Below, piece after piece: positions 21,839 to 24,442 of a stretch of DNA of 24,442 nucleotides (its first letter is position 1; each line of letters starts with the position of its first letter). A program made the translations under genes and the position numbers. The notes below the pieces were generated by a model. It saw nothing but the letters and a program-made list of their open reading frames with translations, had not been told where the DNA came from and made no database searches. Origin of the DNA: UBA1049 sp964522305 (GTDB lineage: Bacteria > Bacillota > Clostridia > Oscillospirales > CAG-382); contig CAZFVM010000009.1 of NCBI GenBank assembly GCA_964522305.1, forward strand, positions 1 through 24,442, read 5' to 3'.

Positions 21839-24442
21839 CTAATTAACAAACCCATATGCAGCCATCTGAGCATCGGTAAGCGAAAAGTAGCTCTTTACAT
21901 GCTTATACATCTCTTTGTGTCGATTTTTTTGAAAGAAAATAGCTTCATTTATATGATTTTCCCAGTTTTGTAGAGTGTATCTCCATTTTTCGCTATCCTG
22001 CTTTATATCGTGTCTTATAATTTCTGTAAACTCGTCAATTCTGCCCAACACCCGCTCGTTGGTCCACAGGTTGTTTATCTGCCATGCCATCCGACGCAGA
22101 AACTCATCTTTGAACTTCGGGTTTTTTAGCAGTCCGTTTATAAGAACTGTCGAGAATCTGTTGAGGGACCCGGTCCCTGCCGGGTTGAGGTGAGCGGCAA
22201 CCGTGTTGTGGGCAGCCCATCTAAATCCATGGTCCACATCGTACATAATCCAACGCCATTTGCCGTCGGTCTCGGTAGACTTATAAAACCTGATATTGCC
22301 GTTGTCCGAGTTGGCACAATAAATCTCGGCACAGATATAATCGATATAGTTTTCTTTGTCTATACGGTCGAGTACATATTGGTAATGCTCTTCTTTTGTA
22401 AGATCGTTTCTCCGTACATAGTTTATCAAGTCGGTATATTCACTGTTAGCGGTCCCGTTTGCCCTCAGCAAAGTGACAGACTCGGCAGAAACATTGTAGT
22501 TACCCGCTATATAATTGTGGTTGAGCTTTTCCCGTATATAATAGACCCCCCAGAACTCCCCGTTGAGATAAACCACCACAGGGCGGTATTTCTGCACATC
22601 CACCGAGGTCATGTCCCCCACCAAAGAGGTAATCAGCGGGTCCCGCATCCTCGCCCTCTTAAAATCCTGTCCGGTGTTGCGAAATATAAAGGACTCGTAG
22701 GAGGGCAAATCGCTGTCTTCAAACAGCTTGTAAGCAAGCTGGGGGGTGCCGTACTTGGTCCTAAAGAAACAAACGAAGGACTTCATATCCAGCGCTCGGG
22801 AATAAGCGCCAAAAATCCTAAGACCGCAGGGCTCGGAAAATCCGGTACCATCCTTGGCAAAGAAAGACACTGTTGCATCTTTTTCCCAGCGTTGCCAGTA
22901 GTTCGCCCCCACATGGGGGAACTCCGAGGAGGCGTTGGGGCCTTCCACATATATCCCTGTATAATAATCCCATAGGTTGGAGGGGGTAGTTACAATAGAA
23001 GCCACCTCCAGGTCATGCCCTTCGTTTATCACATATATAAAATCTGCCACCTGACCCGGGGAATGCTCCTCTGAGTAACACCTCGCCCGTACCACCGTGG
23101 TCTTTGTCAACAGCAACGGTCCGTTATAGACCGCAGAGGTAGTGTTGGGCTCGGAGGCGTCCAGGGTGTATCTGATAGTCCCCTTCCCCGTCAAGGTAAC
23201 CGCGAGGTTGTCTATATCGTTATACACTCCCTGTTTGGTTACAGACATCGGCTTGGGAGCCGGTTGCAACACTTCTGTGGAGTTTTGCGTTTTGGGGGTT
23301 ACATTGGCAAGATAACCAAACCCGGCAGAGCCTTGGGGTCTTCCATAGGATTGGTTTTCCATCAAGGCAGGTATTACCATGCAGTCTATTATCTTGTTGC
23401 CGTCAGACAAGTAAAGGGTCTCGCCGGCGGCAGCCAAGGCAAAGGGCAGGACCGTATATCCCGACGGAGTGTTCTGACCCTTGGAGGAAAGAATAAACAC
23501 AATGTAGCTTCCCGCCTTAACGGTTACATCCGGCAAAGCTCCCCGTTCCAACTGCCTTAAGTCATCGGATAAGTACAACCCCGCCAAAGAAATATCCCTA
23601 TCGGAATTGTTGTATAGCTCTACAAAGTCATGATAAGTGCCGTAGGGTCCCGCAAGGAACTTCGTGTTCTTTGAGACCGCTTCGGATATCTCTATCCCCG
23701 TCGGCCGAACAGCCGTCTCATATTGTTCTCTGCCCGAGTCGGTGTTCGCAAACCCCAAGCTGGGCCTGTCTGCCACATAGCTGATATCTCCGCCGTCTAT
23801 CTCTATCTGCCAACTGTTCCCTCGCCCGGCAGATATTATGCTGGCAGGAACACAGATTTTGTTCTCAGGGGTAAAGAGATAAAGGCTCTCGCCTTTGGAC
23901 AGCAAAAAAGGGAGATGCACAACCTCTCCGTCGGTGAGGTCTTGACCGTCTGCAATAAACACCGGGTATTGACCGGGCTTTATGGTCATCTCGGGCAAGG
24001 CATACTTCTTTGTGTTATATAGGTCGTCAGAGATATACCACCCCTTTGTGGATATGTCCGACTCGGTTATATTGGTTATTTCGATAACATCGTTAAGGTC
24101 ACCGCCGTATGCGGTCTCGTCCCTTCTCAGCATAACCTCGCTGATAACCAGCCCGGGGTCCCGCTCTATTCTGCTATCTTCAAAGGCAGATACTCCATCC
24201 TCGGTGTTATCAAACCCCGGGGATGCGCTCATCTTTTGGTAGGTGACCACACCTTCGGCACTCACTACCCGAGACTGGGATATGTTATCCGGACTTTCGG
24301 TGGTCTCCAGAGAGGTGTACCTGCCTCCGGGCCCTGCCAACAGCAAAGTTTCGCCGGGGGACAGCCCAAAAGAAGCATGGATTTCACCGTCATCATGGGT
24401 GCCGTGCCCGGAAGCATAAACAATCAAAAACCCTCCGGAGGG
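21839..24442 (-). CDS. CotH-like kinase with lamin-tail and chitobiase-C-type domains, 5' truncated
   Basis: The frame is open to the right edge (the TTG at 24427 is not a real start), so the N-terminus is missing. The visible 867 residues form a multi-domain surface protein; residues here are numbered from that TTG. Three lamin-tail-type beta-sandwich repeats lie at about 1-92, 93-243 and 244-387, each ending near a SPGFDNT/SLGFANT-like turn. A CHB_HEX_C-like domain follows at about 392-466 (GTIRYTLDASEPN). The CotH kinase-like domain spans about 475-820, with GLRIFGAYSRALDMKS at 535-550, LNGEFWGVYYIREKL at 621-635, NSDNGNIRFYK at 706-716 and WRWIMYDVDHGF at 724-735. CotH proteins are atypical kinases that phosphorylate spore-coat or surface proteins. 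The beta domains suggest export and cell-wall attachment. It heads the operon with VTC and DUF4956. Confidence 0.92.
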   Translation of the reverse strand, partial: PSGGFLIVYASGHGTHDDGEIHASFGLSPGETLLLAGPGGRYTSLETTESPDNISQSRVVSAEGVVTYQKMSASPGFDNTEDGVSAFEDSRIERDPGLVISEVMLRRDETAYGGDLNDVIEITNITESDISTKGWYISDDLYNTKKYALPEMTIKPGQYPVFIADGQDLTDGEVVHLPFLLSKGESLYLFTPENKICVPASIISAGRGNSWQIEIDGGDISYVADRPSLGFANTDSGREQYETAVRPTGIEISEAVSKNTKFLAGPYGTYHDFVELYNNSDRDISLAGLYLSDDLRQLERGALPDVTVKAGSYIVFILSSKGQNTPSGYTVLPFALAAAGETLYLSDGNKIIDCMVIPALMENQSYGRPQGSAGFGYLANVTPKTQNSTEVLQPAPKPMSVTKQGVYNDIDNLAVTLTGKGTIRYTLDASEPNTTSAVYNGPLLLTKTTVVRARCYSEEHSPGQVADFIYVINEGHDLEVASIVTTPSNLWDYYTGIYVEGPNASSEFPHVGANYWQRWEKDATVSFFAKDGTGFSEPCGLRIFGAYSRALDMKSFVCFFRTKYGTPQLAYKLFEDSDLPSYESFIFRNTGQDFKRARMRDPLITSLVGDMTSVDVQKYRPVVVYLNGEFWGVYYIREKLNHNYIAGNYNVSAESVTLLRANGTANSEYTDLINYVRRNDLTKEEHYQYVLDRIDKENYIDYICAEIYCANSDNGNIRFYKSTETDGKWRWIMYDVDHGFRWAAHNTVAAHLNPAGTGSLNRFSTVLINGLLKNPKFKDEFLRRMAWQINNLWTNERVLGRIDEFTEIIRHDIKQDSEKWRYTLQNWENHINEAIFFQKNRHKEMYKHVKSYFSLTDAQMAAYGFVN

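Overview
The window looks like the chromosome of a low-GC Gram-positive anaerobe, most likely a Clostridia/Oscillospiraceae-type bacterium. The reasons are a single-chain (alpha2) glycyl-tRNA synthetase, an Mrp/NBP35-type Fe-S ATPase with an N-terminal cysteine cluster, a CotH-VTC-DUF4956 cluster, lipoproteins with a DPLCKH-type cysteine motif, AGGAGG-like ribosome binding sites and consensus TTGACA/TATAAT promoters. This placement is inferred from gene content, not from a database search.

Left part (1-13068). A 5'-truncated hypothetical gene (+) converges on two minus-strand genes. These encode small surface proteins anchored by a C-terminal membrane helix, each with its own near-consensus promoter. 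Next comes a long minus-strand gene train, in transcription order: a half-ABC exporter (7389-9692), a DUF1854 protein, a second half-ABC exporter, glyS and mrp. Both ABC proteins carry an unusual N-terminal domain and a zinc-ribbon-like CxxC...CxxC hinge before the membrane domain. Divergent from this train is a plus-strand homoserine dehydrogenase that lacks the C-terminal ACT domain. It is followed by a strong terminator and then by two overlapping-family 4Fe-4S proteins on the minus strand.

Middle part (about 13080-19990). This block is visibly richer in A+T. It holds an ABC-2-type export system: ATPase, a large two-repeat permease, and two copies of a 417-residue lipoprotein. The lipoprotein copies lie in a tandem direct duplication of about 1.53 kb (16515-18040 and 18058-19583) with only four mismatches that I could find, all outside the coding sequence. 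The permease gene is broken near its 5' end. Its natural TTG start and ribosome binding site lie upstream, but a T7 run (on the coding strand) puts the first codons out of frame. The same T7 and the same 5' permease fragment are also present in the second repeat unit.

Right part (20038-24442). A tRNA-Glu(CTC) gene has a perfect promoter and an intrinsic terminator whose stem absorbs the encoded CCA. Next is a minus-strand operon of CotH-like kinase with lamin-tail domains (5' end outside the window), a VTC-domain protein and a DUF4956 membrane protein, closed by a terminator. CotH, VTC and DUF4956 genes are often neighbours in Clostridia and other phyla. A joint role in surface-protein or polyphosphate-type phosphate chemistry is plausible but inferred.

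The most notable items are the tandem duplication with the shared permease frameshift, the DUF1854/double-half-ABC module with uncharacterised N-domains, and the CotH-VTC-DUF4956 cluster.
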